Part shown: positions 18,031 through 30,663 of the stretch, piece after piece
How the letters are laid out: each line of letters begins with the position of its first letter
Position numbering within the stretch: the stretch's first letter is position 1
Source: Sphingomonas sp. BK580
GTDB lineage: Bacteria > Pseudomonadota > Alphaproteobacteria > Sphingomonadales > Sphingomonadaceae
NCBI RefSeq assembly: GCF_014194975.1
Contig: NZ_JACIAY010000003.1
Location: 248,001 to 312,000 of the forward strand
Length of the DNA stretch: 64,000 bases
Reading direction: 5' to 3'
Position numbers and translations under genes: made by a program
The notes under the pieces: generated by a model
Databases searched by the model: none
What the model saw: the letters and a program-made list of their open reading frames with translations, nothing else
What the model was told of the DNA's origin: nothing

Positions 18031-18399
18031 CGCCAGCCGCGCGAGCGGGATCGGCGTCTCTTTGCTCCCTTTCGAGGCGCCGGTGGGGGCGTCCGGGTCG
18101 ACAGGCTCGGGCGCCTTTCCCTTGTCGCGCTGTCTCGAAGGGCAACGCTGTCGCTCGCCATCCAAGCGTCTTCACGCGAGAGGATCCCAGCGCCACCCCG
18201 ATCACGAGCGATCCAAGCGCCTGAGCGCCCGCGAAGGCGGCAGCGCGATGCGCTCCCCTGCGATCGCCTGATCCATCTCGTCTGAACGGTCGGCGCGCTC
18301 CGGCGAACGCCGAAGCTGCGGCTAACGCGGTCACTGCCGGCCCAACCGCGCTCCCGCAGCCGCGGGAGCACGGTTTGGCTCGAATGCCGTCCCAAAGGC
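18031..18399. other. 369-nt convergent gap, no gene seen
   Basis: Between hsp20 (plus) and the chemoreceptor gene (minus). AGGCGCC at about 18074 and GGCGCCT at about 18111, followed by TTTCCCTTG, may form a weak hsp20 terminator with a long loop. The region 18280-18376 has family-B-like palindromes. No reading frame with codon bias was recognised. Confidence 0.4.
18344..18375. repeat. 14-bp inverted repeat downstream of the chemoreceptor gene
   Basis: AACCGCGCTCCCGC (18344-18357) pairs with GCGGGAGCACGGTT (18362-18375) with a single C/A mismatch. It starts 25 nt past the chemoreceptor stop and could cap its mRNA, though no T tract follows on the minus strand. Upstream CGCTCCGGCGAACGCCG (from about 18298) resembles one half of the family-B element. 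Confidence 0.5.
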
Positions 18400-20235
18400 T
18401 TACTCCGCGCGCCGTGCGCCGTCGTCGTCGGCCGTTCGTGCCCGCGCCGCATGGCCGAGCCGCGGCGCGGGCTTGGGCAAGCGGCGCCGCGGCGCCTCGA
18501 GCTGGCGGTGGCTCGGCATGCCGGCGCGGGTCGGCGTCGAGCGGTCGAGCAGGAAACACGCGACCTCCTGCGCCAACGCGTCCGCCTCGCCGGCGAGCGC
18601 GCGCGCCGCGGCGGTGGTCTGCTCCACCATCGCGGCGTTCTGCTGGGTGACGCCGTCCATCTCGGCGATCGCCTTGCTCACCTGCACGAGCCCGGTCGAT
18701 TGCTGCTCGGCCGCCTCGGCGATCTGCCCGACCAACACGCCGATCTCGCCGACGCGCGCGATGATACGGGTCAGCGCGTCGCCCGCCTCCACCACCAGCT
18801 TGGCCCCCGCGCCGACCTGCTCGGTCGAGGCGCCGATCCGCTTCTTGACGTCGCGCGCCGCCTCGGCGGAGCGCTGCGCCAGCGCGCGCACCTCCTGCGC
18901 CACGACCGCGAAGCCGCGACCGGCGTCGCCCGCGCGCGCCGCCTCCACCCCCGCGTTGAGGGCGAGGAGGTTGGTCTGAAACGCGATCCCGTCGATCACG
19001 CTGATGATATCGCCGATCTCATGCGAAGCGCGCTGGATGCCGCTCATCGCCTCGACCGCGCGGCGCACGACCTCGCCCGAGCGCTCGGCATCCCCGCGCG
19101 TCTCCCCCACCACGCCGTTGACGCGTGCGACGCCGTCGGCGGTTTGGCGCACGGTCGCGGTGATCTCCTGGAGCGCCGCCGAGGTCTGCTCGAGGCCGGC
19201 GGCGTGCTTCTCGGTGCGGTGCGACAGGTCGTCGGTCGCCTGGAGGATGTCGGCCGCGCCGTCGCTGATCCCCGCGGCGCTCTCCTGCACCGCGGCGAGT
19301 ACCGCCGCGAGCGCCCCGATCGCCGCGTTGAAATCGGTGCGCAGCTTGCCGAAGGCACCCTCCAGCTCGGTGTCGACCCGTGTCGTCAGATCGCCGCGGG
19401 CGAGCGAGTCGAGCCCGGCGCCCACGCTGGTGACGATCAGCGCCGTCTGCCGCGTCTTCTCCTCATCGGCGGCGAGCAGCCGGTCGCGCAGCTTGATCGC
19501 GGCGGCGGCGACGTCGCCGACCTCATCGCCGCGCTCCGCGCCAGCGATCTCGACCCCGAGATCCCCGTCGGCGAGCCGCAGCAGCGCGCCGGTCACCGCG
19601 TCGAGCGGACGGGCGATGCCGCGGATCAGCAGCGCCAGCATCACGATCACCAGCAGCGCGGTCACCGCCATCGCGACGAAGGTGATCAAGCGCGCTTCGT
19701 CGGCGAGGGCGCGCGCGGTGGCCACGCCGGTGTCGAGCGAGCCCGATTGCTGCACCAGCAGCCGGCTCGAGTCGCGCGCGACATCGGCGAAGGCCGGCGT
19801 GCGCGCGCGGAACGTCGCCAGCCGCGCCGCAGCAGCGCCGCCATGTGGGCGCGCCTCGGTCGCACGATAGGTCGCCCAGTCGTGCGCGAACTCGCGCAGC
19901 ATGCCCTGGGTCACCGGCGAGCGCAGCCGGCCGTTGAGCTCGGCGATCCCGCTCTCCACCGCGCGCCCGCGCTCGGCGAGCTCCTCCGTCGCCGCCGCGG
20001 CCTCCGCGCCGTCCCGCGCCGTCAGCAGCCCGGCTTCGCCGAGACGGTACTGGGTGGCCGCGAGCCCCAGCGCCGAGATCGACTCGTAGTTGAGACGGCG
20101 GTGCGCACCGATATCCTCGGCGATGGCGTCGATCCGGCTCACATTGGCGAGCGCGAGCAGGTTGATCCCCAGCATCACGACGAAGATCACCGCGAACGAC
20201 AGGACGAGCCTGGGCGCGATGCGTAGCTGGTTCAT
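18400..20235 (-). CDS. Methyl-accepting chemotaxis protein
   Basis: 611 residues. Transmembrane helix 1 at about residues 10-30 (LVLSFAVIFVVMLGINLLALA), a four-helix-bundle-like periplasmic domain of about 170 residues, helix 2 LITFVAMAVTALLVIVMLAL, a HAMP domain (IARPLDAVTGALLRLADGDLG) and the cytoplasmic signalling hairpin. The hairpin tip reads IAFQTNLLALNAGVEAARAG, close to the consensus for CheA/CheW contact. The ATG at 20235 puts helix 1 at the start; a longer frame to 20292 has no support. The C-terminus is Arg/Pro-rich and lacks a CheR-binding pentapeptide. No other chemotaxis gene is in the window. Confidence 0.92.
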   Translation of the reverse strand: MNQLRIAPRLVLSFAVIFVVMLGINLLALANVSRIDAIAEDIGAHRRLNYESISALGLAATQYRLGEAGLLTARDGAEAAAATEELAERGRAVESGIAELNGRLRSPVTQGMLREFAHDWATYRATEARPHGGAAAARLATFRARTPAFADVARDSSRLLVQQSGSLDTGVATARALADEARLITFVAMAVTALLVIVMLALLIRGIARPLDAVTGALLRLADGDLGVEIAGAERGDEVGDVAAAAIKLRDRLLAADEEKTRQTALIVTSVGAGLDSLARGDLTTRVDTELEGAFGKLRTDFNAAIGALAAVLAAVQESAAGISDGAADILQATDDLSHRTEKHAAGLEQTSAALQEITATVRQTADGVARVNGVVGETRGDAERSGEVVRRAVEAMSGIQRASHEIGDIISVIDGIAFQTNLLALNAGVEAARAGDAGRGFAVVAQEVRALAQRSAEAARDVKKRIGASTEQVGAGAKLVVEAGDALTRIIARVGEIGVLVGQIAEAAEQQSTGLVQVSKAIAEMDGVTQQNAAMVEQTTAAARALAGEADALAQEVACFLLDRSTPTRAGMPSHRQLEAPRRRLPKPAPRLGHAARARTADDDGARRAE

Positions 20236-20327
20236 CAGGGGCACGCTCCGTTGACCCGCGCCGACGTCCGGTGCGCGGTTCCGCTGCCCCAATTATAAGA
20301 TGACCGCTCGCCGGAGCGGTCGTCGCG

Positions 20328-21962
<1,635 letters not shown>

Positions 21963-22046
21963 GGGGCGAACTGCCTAACCTTAGAGTACGAGCGAGGGCA
22001 AGCGCGCGGTTCGCCCGCGCGCGACGAGTCGACGCTGTGACGGCGA

Positions 22047-22442
22047 TCAGCGCGCCAGCGGCACGCCGTTGTCGGCCGGCGCCGGGGCCGGCGCGGCGGC
22101 GTTCGCCGGTCCACCCGCGAGCGGAACCTGCGCGGCGGCGTCGGGCTGAGTCGGCGCCGGCTGCTGGGTCTGTGCCGCGGGCACGCGCCGCTGCAGCGAG
22201 GTGTCGACCGAGACCGCACCGCGGTGCGCCGCGATGAAGGCGAGCACGATGCTCATCACCACGAAGATCCCGGCCAGCACCGAGGTGGCGCGCGTCAGGA
22301 AATCCGCCGCACCGCGCGCCGACATCAGCCCGGAGGGGCTGCCCGACGAGGTCAGCCCGCCGCCTTCCGAGCGCTGCATCAGGATCACGGTGACGAGGGC
22401 AGCCGCAATGATGGCCTGGACGACGAGCAGGAAGGTGAACAT
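22047..22442 (-). CDS. secG: Preprotein translocase subunit SecG
   Basis: 131 residues. Small SecYEG component with two helices: MFTFLLVVQAIIAAALVTVIL and SVLAGIFVVMSIVLAFIAAH, joined by the conserved cytoplasmic loop MQRSEGGGLTSSGSPSGLMSARGAADFLTR (read in two parts). The C-terminus is a long Ala/Pro/Gln-rich tail typical of alphaproteobacterial SecG. The ATG at 22442 opens the first helix; the longer frame to 22565 is Arg/Pro-rich and unlikely. First gene before pyrG. Divergent from the MarR-type gene. Confidence 0.92.
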   Translation of the reverse strand: MFTFLLVVQAIIAAALVTVILMQRSEGGGLTSSGSPSGLMSARGAADFLTRATSVLAGIFVVMSIVLAFIAAHRGAVSVDTSLQRRVPAAQTQQPAPTQPDAAAQVPLAGGPANAAAPAPAPADNGVPLAR

Positions 22443-22562
22443 GGGAGCGACGCGGGTCCGATACAGCGAGGGGCACGCGCGACCAGGTCGCGCACGCCGG
22501 ATGGCGGGCACATAGGGGAGCCGCGGGCGCGGATCAACCGCGCCGCTCGCCGCCCGCGGCGG

Positions 22563-22587
22563 CACGAATTCGCCCCGCTAATTCGTG
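22563..22587. promoter_or_regulatory. Candidate operator upstream of the MarR-type gene
   Basis: Perfect 8-bp inverted repeat CACGAATT (22563-22570) and AATTCGTG (22580-22587) with a 9-nt spacer, 66 nt before the regulator ATG and in the divergent secG promoter region. The size and symmetry fit a dimeric winged-helix regulator. The link to the neighbouring gene is inference. Confidence 0.45.
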
Positions 22588-22653
22588 ACATGGCTGAAAC
22601 CAGCCGCGGAAGCGGGCGTTATTCCCGCACAAACCCGGAACGGACCGGGCGCG

Positions 22654-23043
22654 ATGCAGCGGGACGAGGACGTGGCAACATTGGCGCAACCCGAACTCAG
22701 TTCGTGGATGAACGCGCTGGTCGATTACGTGCGCTCGGGCGAGCCCGATCTCACCAATCGCCAGATGGCGCTTCTCCTGGTCGTTTACTTGCGGCCCGGG
22801 CCGCACACGGTGCGCGGGTTGGCGCGTGTGCTCAACGTCTCCAAACCCGTGGTGACGCGCGCCTTGAACAGACTGGGTGCGCTCGGCTATCTGCGCCGCC
22901 AACGCGACGACAGCGACAAGCGCAACATCTTCGTCGCGCGTACATCCGAAGGGGCAGATTTTCTTGAGGAGTTCGGCCAGTTCATCGGTGACGGCGACCA
23001 CCCGCCCGCCCGCGCCGTCGAGCAGCAGCACGTCACCGCGTAG
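22654..23043 (+). CDS. MarR-type winged-helix regulator
   Basis: 129 residues from the ATG at 22654. The winged helix covers about residues 30-105: LTNRQMALLLVVYL, then PHTVRGLARVLNVSKPVVTRALNRL (helix-turn-helix with recognition helix), then GYLRRQRDDSDKRNIFVARTSEG, where the D.SDKR wing is a MarR hallmark. The effector is unknown. The upstream in-frame GTG at 22585 would begin inside the candidate operator, so the ATG was preferred. It overlaps the following SH3-like gene and is likely co-transcribed with it and argC. Confidence 0.8.
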   Translation: MQRDEDVATLAQPELSSWMNALVDYVRSGEPDLTNRQMALLLVVYLRPGPHTVRGLARVLNVSKPVVTRALNRLGALGYLRRQRDDSDKRNIFVARTSEGADFLEEFGQFIGDGDHPPARAVEQQHVTA

Positions 23044-23350
23044 TGGCTTCACGCTGACCGGGCGGTCGCGCACGCTCGACCCGCGCACCCATGCGGTGCG
23101 CGCCGACATCGCCGACGTCCGCCTCGCCGACCAGGTCTTCGCACCGCATTACGCTGCCCCACTGCGCCGTTCGCTCGCGGAAGCGACGCCACTGCGTGAG
23201 GGACGTGATCCCGCCGCGACCGCGCTGGCCGACCTGCCCGCCGGCGCGCCCTTCGACGTGCTCGACGTCACCGGTGACGTCGCCTGGGGGATCGCGGTCG
23301 ATCAGAATCTCGTCGGCTACGTCGACGCCGCCGCGGTACGCGCACCATGA
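22988..23350 (+). CDS. SH3-like protein (NlpC/P60 N-terminal domain type)
   Basis: About 120 residues from a GTG at 22988 that lies inside the end of the MarR-type gene in another frame. The recognisable part is GRSRTLDPRTHAVRADIADVRLADQVFAPHYAAP followed (read in two parts) by PAGAPFDVLDVTGDVAWGIA and VGYVDAAAV, the pattern of the SH3 domain that precedes NlpC/P60 peptidases in alphaproteobacteria. Here no catalytic Cys/His peptidase domain follows, so it is a stand-alone SH3 protein or a remnant. Its stop overlaps the argC start by 4 nt (ATGA). Start codon and function are uncertain; no signal peptide is obvious. Confidence 0.6.
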   Translation: MTATTRPPAPSSSSTSPRSGFTLTGRSRTLDPRTHAVRADIADVRLADQVFAPHYAAPLRRSLAEATPLREGRDPAATALADLPAGAPFDVLDVTGDVAWGIAVDQNLVGYVDAAAVRAP

Positions 23351-24276
23351 CGCTCACCGTCTTCATCGATGGTGCGGCGGGCACCACCGGGCTCGAGATC
23401 CGCGAGCGGCTGGCGAGCCGCGGCGATGTCGCGCTGGTCACGGTCGAGGAGTCGCGACGCAAGGAACCGGCGGCGCGCGCCGAGGCGCTCAACGACGCCG
23501 ATGTGGTGATCCTGTGCCTGCCCGACGATGCCGCTCGCGAGGCGGTGGCGATGATCGCCAACGATCGCACGCGCGTGATCGACGCGTCCACGGCGCATCG
23601 GACCGTCTCTGACTGGACCTACGGGCTCGCCGAGCTCGAGCCCGACCAGGCCGATCGGATCGCGGCGGCACGCCGGGTCACCAACCCGGGTTGCTATCCC
23701 ACCGGCTTCCTCGCGCTGGTTCGCCCGCTGGTGCGCGCGGGTCTGCTCGGCACTGACGCGCCGCTCAGCGTCAACGCCGCCTCGGGCTATTCCGGCGGCG
23801 GCAAAGCGATGATCGCCGAGTTCGAAGGCGGCGAGGCCGTGACCGCCTTCCGTCCCTATGCGCTCGCGCTCGCGCACAAGCATGTCGCCGAGATGACCCG
23901 CCATGCCGGGCTGAGCGTGGCGCCGATCTTCCAGCCGGCGGTGGCGCGGACCTATCGCGGCATGGTGGTGCAGGTACCGCTGCACCTCAGCCAGCTCGCG
24001 CGCGCCGCTACCTTGACCGACCTGTCCGAGGTGCTCGCCGAGGCCTATGATGGCGGGCGCGTCGTCCGCTTCGCGCACGAGGCGGCGACCGTGGTGAAGA
24101 TCGAGGACGATGCCGGGTCCGACCGAATGACGCTGCGAGTCGACGGCAACCAGGCGACCGGCCAAGCGCTGCTGATCGCGACGCTGGACAATCTCGGCAA
24201 GGGCGCGGCAGGGGCCGCGGTGCAGAACCTCAATATCATGGCCGGCTTCGACCCCGTCGCCGGTCTGACACTCTAG
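23347..24276 (+). CDS. argC: N-acetyl-gamma-glutamyl-phosphate reductase (short type 2)
   Basis: 309 residues, the length of the shorter ArgC type. Third step of arginine synthesis: NADPH-dependent reduction of N-acetylglutamyl phosphate to the semialdehyde. N-terminal Rossmann motif VFIDGAAGTTGLEIRERL, the catalytic Cys in VTNPGCYPTGFLAL and the substrate segment NAASGYSGGGKAMI are in place. The ATG overlaps the stop of the SH3-like gene. Followed 21 nt later by zwf on the same strand, so the arginine gene may be read together with the glucose pathway genes. Confidence 0.95.
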   Translation: MTLTVFIDGAAGTTGLEIRERLASRGDVALVTVEESRRKEPAARAEALNDADVVILCLPDDAAREAVAMIANDRTRVIDASTAHRTVSDWTYGLAELEPDQADRIAAARRVTNPGCYPTGFLALVRPLVRAGLLGTDAPLSVNAASGYSGGGKAMIAEFEGGEAVTAFRPYALALAHKHVAEMTRHAGLSVAPIFQPAVARTYRGMVVQVPLHLSQLARAATLTDLSEVLAEAYDGGRVVRFAHEAATVVKIEDDAGSDRMTLRVDGNQATGQALLIATLDNLGKGAAGAAVQNLNIMAGFDPVAGLTL

Positions 24277-24297
24277 AAAGCGACGCAGGAGACTCAG

Positions 24298-25761
24298 ATG
24301 GAGCGCAATCCGGTGGGCAAGCTGCTGCTGTTCGGTGCGACCGGCGACCTGGCCAAGCGCATGCTGCTACCCTCGCTCTTCGGGCTGCATGCCGACGGGT
24401 TGCTGCCCGCCGGACTGACGATCACCGGCTCGGCGCGCGGCGACCTCGACGACGACGCCTTCCGCGACGTCACGCGGAAGGCGCTCGACGAGTTCCTGCC
24501 GGCCGACCGCAAGGACCCGGGCGCGATCGACAGCTTCCTCCAGCGGCTGCAGTTCCAACCCGCCGACCTGTCCGACCCGACCAGCTTCCAGCCGCTGGCC
24601 GACAAGATCGGCGACGTCTCGGGTGGCCTGGCCATCTATCTCTCCACCGCGCCGTCGCTGTTCGAGCCGGCGGTGAAGGGGCTGGAGAGCGTCGGCCTCG
24701 CGGGCGACACGGTGCGGATCGGGCTGGAGAAGCCGCTCGGCTACGATCTCGGATCGAGCCGCGAGATCAACGACACCGTCGCCTCGGTCTTCCCCGAGGA
24801 TCGGATCTTCCGCATCGATCACTATCTCGGCAAGGAGACGGTGCAGAACATCCTGGCGCTGCGGTTCGGCAACTCGATGTTCGAGCCGATCTGGAACGCG
24901 ACGGGGATCGACAACGTCCAGATCACCATCTCCGAGACGGTCGGGCTCGAGGATCGCGCCGGCTATTACGAGGGCGCAGGCGCGCTGCGCGACATGGTCG
25001 CCAACCACATGCTCCAGCTGGTCGCGCTGATCGCGATGGAGCCGCCGGCGCTGTACGACGGCACCGCGATCCGCGACGAGAAGGCCAAGGTGTTCCGCTC
25101 GCTGCGTCACATGAAGCCGGAGGAGGTGCAGACCTACACCGTCACGGGCCAGTATGAGGAAGGTGCCGTCAGCGGCAAGGTCGTGCGCGGCTATGATTCC
25201 GAGCTCGGCTATGACAGCGACGTCGAGACCTTCGTCGCGATCAAGGCGTTCGTCGACAATTGGCGCTGGCAGGGCGTGCCCTTCTACCTGCGCACCGGCA
25301 AGCGCATGGCCAAGCGCCGCAGCGAGATCGCGATCCAGTTCAAGCCGGTGCCGCACTCGATGTTCTCCGGCCGCGGCGGGCTGCTCCAGCCCAACAAGCT
25401 GATCATCCGGCTGCAGCCGGAGGAATATGTCCAGTTGCTGGTGATGACCAAGGAGCCCGGGCTCGACCGCGAGGGGATCAAGCTGCGCGAGGTGCCGCTC
25501 AACCTCAGCCTCGACGCCCAGTTCGCCGGCACGCGGCGCCGCATCGCCTACGAGCGGCTGCTGCTCGACCTGATCGAGGGCGACCAGACCCTCTTCGTCC
25601 GCCGCGACGAGGTCGAGGCGCAGTGGAAGTGGATCGATGCCATCCGCGCCGGCTGGACCGCCGCGCAGACCAAGCCCAAGCACTACGCGGCGGGCACCTG
25701 GGGCCCCGCCGGCGCGATCGCGCTGACCGAGCGCGACGGGGTGAGCTGGCACGACGATTGA
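24298..25761 (+). CDS. zwf: Glucose-6-phosphate 1-dehydrogenase
   Basis: 487 residues. First step of the Entner-Doudoroff and oxidative pentose phosphate routes. The NADP-binding GATGDLAKRMLLPSLF replaces the classical GASGDLA, the active-site RIDHYLGKE is exact near residue 177, and the C-terminal part has FYLRTGKRMAKRRSEIAIQFK. Full length. First of the set zwf-pgl-edd-glk-eda, though separated from pgl by a 360-nt gap with palindromes. Confidence 0.97.
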   Translation: MERNPVGKLLLFGATGDLAKRMLLPSLFGLHADGLLPAGLTITGSARGDLDDDAFRDVTRKALDEFLPADRKDPGAIDSFLQRLQFQPADLSDPTSFQPLADKIGDVSGGLAIYLSTAPSLFEPAVKGLESVGLAGDTVRIGLEKPLGYDLGSSREINDTVASVFPEDRIFRIDHYLGKETVQNILALRFGNSMFEPIWNATGIDNVQITISETVGLEDRAGYYEGAGALRDMVANHMLQLVALIAMEPPALYDGTAIRDEKAKVFRSLRHMKPEEVQTYTVTGQYEEGAVSGKVVRGYDSELGYDSDVETFVAIKAFVDNWRWQGVPFYLRTGKRMAKRRSEIAIQFKPVPHSMFSGRGGLLQPNKLIIRLQPEEYVQLLVMTKEPGLDREGIKLREVPLNLSLDAQFAGTRRRIAYERLLLDLIEGDQTLFVRRDEVEAQWKWIDAIRAGWTAAQTKPKHYAAGTWGPAGAIALTERDGVSWHDD

Positions 25762-25769
25762 GGCCGTGC

Positions 25770-25850
25770 GGGTTCCCGCGAACGCAGGAACCCAGCAGCG
25801 TCGGGCGGCGCGCTCGTGGCTCTGGGCTCCTGCGTTCGCCGGAGCGCGGG
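25770..25850. repeat. Double-palindrome intergenic element in the zwf-pgl gap (family B)
   Basis: GGGTTCC (25770-25776) pairs with GGAACCC (25787-25793), and GCTCC (25826-25830) pairs with GGAGC (25841-25845). GGCTCTGGGCTCC (25818-25830) matches the reverse strand of the element at 5852-5926. The rest of the 360-nt gap (25762-26121) holds a CCTGC/GCAGG hairpin at about 26040 and a GGAGAG site before pgl; no gene is seen in it. Confidence 0.55.
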
Positions 25851-26121
25851 TCGCTGACATAGCCTACGCCGCGGCGGACGCCGGGGTTCAGGTGAATAGG
25901 CCGCATTGCGGCTCACCACCGCCGGCCCAGCGGGACCCGGGCGCGCCGGGGTGGAAGCGCGAAGGGCGCGCGCCGCTTACCGCTCGGCGGCCCTCCCTTG
26001 CCGCTACCATCGCAATGCTCGGTTGACCTGACCGAACTTCCTGCGAAAGCAGGGCGACGACCCTGCCGGCGCGTACCGCGCGGCGACCAGCGCGGCCCGC
26101 AGCGCCGCGACGGAGAGAGAC

Positions 26122-26826
26122 ATGACCGAGATCGAGTGGTGGGAATATGACGACGCGGCCGAGCTGGCCGACGCCGTCGCTGGCGACATCCAGTTCGTCG
26201 TCGAGAGCGCGATCGACGCGCGCGGCTCGGCGGTGATCGCCCTGGCGGGCGGCAAGACCCCCCTGCCCGCCTATGAGAAGCTGGCGCAGGCCAAGCTCGA
26301 CTGGAAGCGCGTGACGATCATCCCCGGCGACGAGCGCATCGTCCCACTCGGCGACCCGCTCTCCAACGTCACGGCACTGGGCAAGATCTTCATCCCCAAG
26401 GGCGCGCGCGTGATGCCGATCGTGCCCAAGGCGACCGACGACTACAAGGCCGCGGGCCGCTCCGCCGACGCGCTGATGCAGGACCTGCACTGGCCGCTCG
26501 ACCTGTGCCTGCTCGGCGTCGGCCGCGACGGTCACACCGCCTCGATCTTTCCCGGCCCCGACTATGACGAGGCGCTCAACGGACCCAAGGAGCGCCGTGC
26601 GCTCGGCATCCTGCCGGATCCGCTGCCGCCCGAGGCGCCGGTGGCGCGGGTCACGCTCAGCCGCCAGGCGATCGCCACCGCGCGCGCGCTCATGATCGCG
26701 GTGACGGGCGACGCCAAGCGCAAGGTGATCGAGGACGCCATCAAGGAGGGGGCGGGCTCGCCTTATCCGATCGGCCGCGTGCTCGCCGACGTCGAGTTGC
26801 CCGTCGACATCCACTGGGCCGCCTGA
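26122..26826 (+). CDS. pgl: 6-phosphogluconolactonase
   Basis: 234 residues of the DevB/Pgl type that hydrolyses 6-phosphogluconolactone. Visible features are the phosphosugar-binding ALAGGKTPLPAYEKL near residue 45, the IIPGDERIVPLGDPLSN motif near residue 70 and GVGRDGHTASIFPG, the signature with catalytic His, near residue 140. Full length. It sits between zwf and edd, its metabolic neighbours. Downstream a perfect 7-bp hairpin TGCGGCA/TGCCGCA (26868-26887) lies in the gap before edd. Confidence 0.95.
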   Translation: MTEIEWWEYDDAAELADAVAGDIQFVVESAIDARGSAVIALAGGKTPLPAYEKLAQAKLDWKRVTIIPGDERIVPLGDPLSNVTALGKIFIPKGARVMPIVPKATDDYKAAGRSADALMQDLHWPLDLCLLGVGRDGHTASIFPGPDYDEALNGPKERRALGILPDPLPPEAPVARVTLSRQAIATARALMIAVTGDAKRKVIEDAIKEGAGSPYPIGRVLADVELPVDIHWAA

Positions 26827-26933
26827 GTCCACCACCGAACACGTATTCCGACCGCGCGGGACTTGAGTGCGGCAGGGCGCTGCCGCACAACCGCGCCGCC
26901 GCGCGACGACCCGCCCGAGCCGAAGGTAGCAGC

Positions 26934-28748
<1,815 letters not shown>

Positions 28749-28834
28749 TTCGCTAGGCCCCCTCCCGCGGGAGGAGGGTCGGGAGGGTACCGGGGCGCTC
28801 GCCCCCGACGCTCGGCGGGGAGAGGGAGAAGAGC

Positions 28835-29800
28835 ATGCAGATCGTATCGGTGGACATCGGCGGCACCCACGCCCGTTTCGCGATCGCCGAGGTCGACAAG
28901 GGCCGCGTCCAGTCGCTCGGCGAGCCGGTGACGCTCAAGACCGCCGAGCACGCCAGCCTGCAGACCGCCTACGAGGCGTTCCGCGCGCGCCAGGGCGGCA
29001 CCCTGCCCCCCGCCGCCGCGATCGCGGTGGCCTCGCCGATCACCGGCGACGTGATCCGCCTCACCAACAACCCCTGGGTGATCCGCCCCTCGCTCATCCC
29101 GGAGCGGCTCGGCGCCGAGCAGTGGACGATCATCAACGACTTCGGCGCGATCGGCCATGCCGTGGCGCAGCTGCCCGCCGGCGATTTCGAGCATCTCTGC
29201 GGCCCCGACACCGACCTGCCCGGCGACGGCGTCACCACCGTCTGCGGCCCGGGCACGGGGCTGGGCGTCGCACAGGTGTTCAAGCGCGACGGGCACTATT
29301 GGGTGCTGCCGACCGAGGGCGGGCACATGGACTATGCCCCGCTCGACGGCATCGAGGACGCGATCCTCAAGCGGCTGCGCAAGACCTACACGCGCGTTTC
29401 CGCCGAGCGGATCGTCGCCGGCCCCGGCATCGTCGCGATCTACGAGACGCTCGCCGAGCTCGAGGGCCGCGCGGTGCTGCGCCGCGACGACAAGGCGATC
29501 TGGACCGAGGCGCTCGAGGGTACCGATTCGATCGCGCTCGCCGCGCTCGACCGCTTCTGCCTCGCGCTCGGCGCGGTGGCAGGCGACCTCGCGCTGGCGC
29601 AGGGCGCGCAGGGCGTGGTGATCGCCGGCGGGCTCGGGCTGCGGATCAAGGACAAGCTGCTGCGCTCGGGCTTCGACCAGCGCTTCGTCTCCAAGGGCCG
29701 GTTCCAGTCGATGATGGCGGCGATCCCGGTCAAGCTCATCACCCATCCCCAGCCCGGCCTGTTCGGCGCCGCGGCGGCTTTCGCGCAGGAGCATCAGTGA
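28835..29800 (+). CDS. glk: Glucokinase
   Basis: 321 residues of the bacterial Glk (hexokinase-fold) family rather than the ROK group. N-terminal [17 protein letters not shown] is the phosphate-1 loop, [11 protein letters not shown] holds the sugar-binding Asn-Asp, [11 protein letters not shown] is the adenosine-side loop and [11 protein letters not shown] the Glk-specific EGGH motif. It phosphorylates glucose at the entry of the pathway encoded around it. The ATG follows GGGAGAAG. eda begins 4 nt after its stop. Confidence 0.95.
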   Translation: MQIVSVDIGGTHARFAIAEVDKGRVQSLGEPVTLKTAEHASLQTAYEAFRARQGGTLPPAAAIAVASPITGDVIRLTNNPWVIRPSLIPERLGAEQWTIINDFGAIGHAVAQLPAGDFEHLCGPDTDLPGDGVTTVCGPGTGLGVAQVFKRDGHYWVLPTEGGHMDYAPLDGIEDAILKRLRKTYTRVSAERIVAGPGIVAIYETLAELEGRAVLRRDDKAIWTEALEGTDSIALAALDRFCLALGAVAGDLALAQGAQGVVIAGGLGLRIKDKLLRSGFDQRFVSKGRFQSMMAAIPVKLITHPQPGLFGAAAAFAQEHQ

Positions 29801-29804
29801 GACC

Positions 29805-30410
29805 ATGAGCGACATCGAGACCGTGATGCGCACCAGCCCGGTGATCCCGGTGCTGGTGATCAAGGACGCCGCGCAGGCGCGCGGGCTGGCCGAGGCGTTG
29901 GTCGCCGGCGGGCTCAAGGTGCTGGAAGTGACGCTGCGCACCCCCGCCGCGCTCGACGCGATCCGCGCGATGAAGGAAGTGCCCGGCGCGATCGTCGGCG
30001 CTGGCACCGTCGTCACGGCCGAGCAGGTGGCGCAGGTGAAGGACGCCGGCGCCGAGTTCATCGTCTCGCCGGGCCTGTCGCAGAAGCTGGGCGAGACCAT
30101 CCAGGCGAGCGGCATCCCCTGGCTGCCCGGCGTCGCCACCGCGGGCGACATCATGCGCGGGCTCGACATGGGCCTGTCGCATTTCAAGTTCTTCCCGGCC
30201 GAGACGAGCGGCGGGATCAAGGCGCTCAAGGCGCTGGCAGCGCCCTTCTACCAGTGCCGCTTCTGCCCGACCGGCGGCATCACCGAGGCGAGTGCGCCCG
30301 ACTGGCTCGCGCTCGACCCGGTACTGTGCGTCGGCGGCAGCTGGGTGACCGAGGGAACGCTGCCCGAGATCGAGGCGCGCGCGCGGGCGGCGGCGGGGCT
30401 GGCGCGGTAG
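29805..30410 (+). CDS. eda: 2-keto-3-deoxy-6-phosphogluconate aldolase
   Basis: 201 residues, a class I TIM-barrel aldolase that splits KDPG to pyruvate and glyceraldehyde 3-phosphate. [18 protein letters not shown] carries the catalytic Glu, [11 protein letters not shown] the phosphate-side loop, and [13 protein letters not shown] has the Schiff-base Lys in [22 protein letters not shown] is also typical. The last gene of the Entner-Doudoroff group, only 4 nt after glk. Confidence 0.95.
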   Translation: MSDIETVMRTSPVIPVLVIKDAAQARGLAEALVAGGLKVLEVTLRTPAALDAIRAMKEVPGAIVGAGTVVTAEQVAQVKDAGAEFIVSPGLSQKLGETIQASGIPWLPGVATAGDIMRGLDMGLSHFKFFPAETSGGIKALKALAAPFYQCRFCPTGGITEASAPDWLALDPVLCVGGSWVTEGTLPEIEARARAAAGLAR

Positions 30411-30474
30411 GGCGAGCCAGGGGTGGCGGGAGGCGGTAGGCACGATCGTGGCGAAGGACCCCGCCCCCCCTCTG

Positions 30475-30572
30475 CCGTCATCCCGGACTTGGTCCGGGAT
30501 CCACGGTGCCGCTTACCTACCGGCGTCTGGGTGCGCGGGTCAGTGGATCCCTGTCCAAGTCCGGGATGACGG
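30475..30572. repeat. 98-bp paired-palindrome element, copy 1
   Basis: Arms 30475-30504 and 30543-30572 are reverse complements with two mismatches, starting CCGTCATCCCGGACTTGG on the left and ending CAAGTCCGGGATGACGG on the right. Each arm also has its own small palindrome (TCCCGGAC..GTCCGGGA-like). The whole is exactly 98 bp, as are the copies at 36725 and 38636. It is between eda and the converging dehydrogenase gene. Confidence 0.75.
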
Positions 30573-30663
30573 TAGTGAGGATGACGAGGTTACGCCCGCC
30601 ACGGCGTTTCTCATGCCCACGTAAGTCGCTTGTCGCGCGCCGCCTCAGAGGCGCTCGCGCCCC

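Noticed and set aside
22585..22653. GTG at 22585 as start of the MarR-type gene
   Set aside because: It would start within the candidate operator and add residues without conservation; the ATG at 22654 keeps the whole winged helix.
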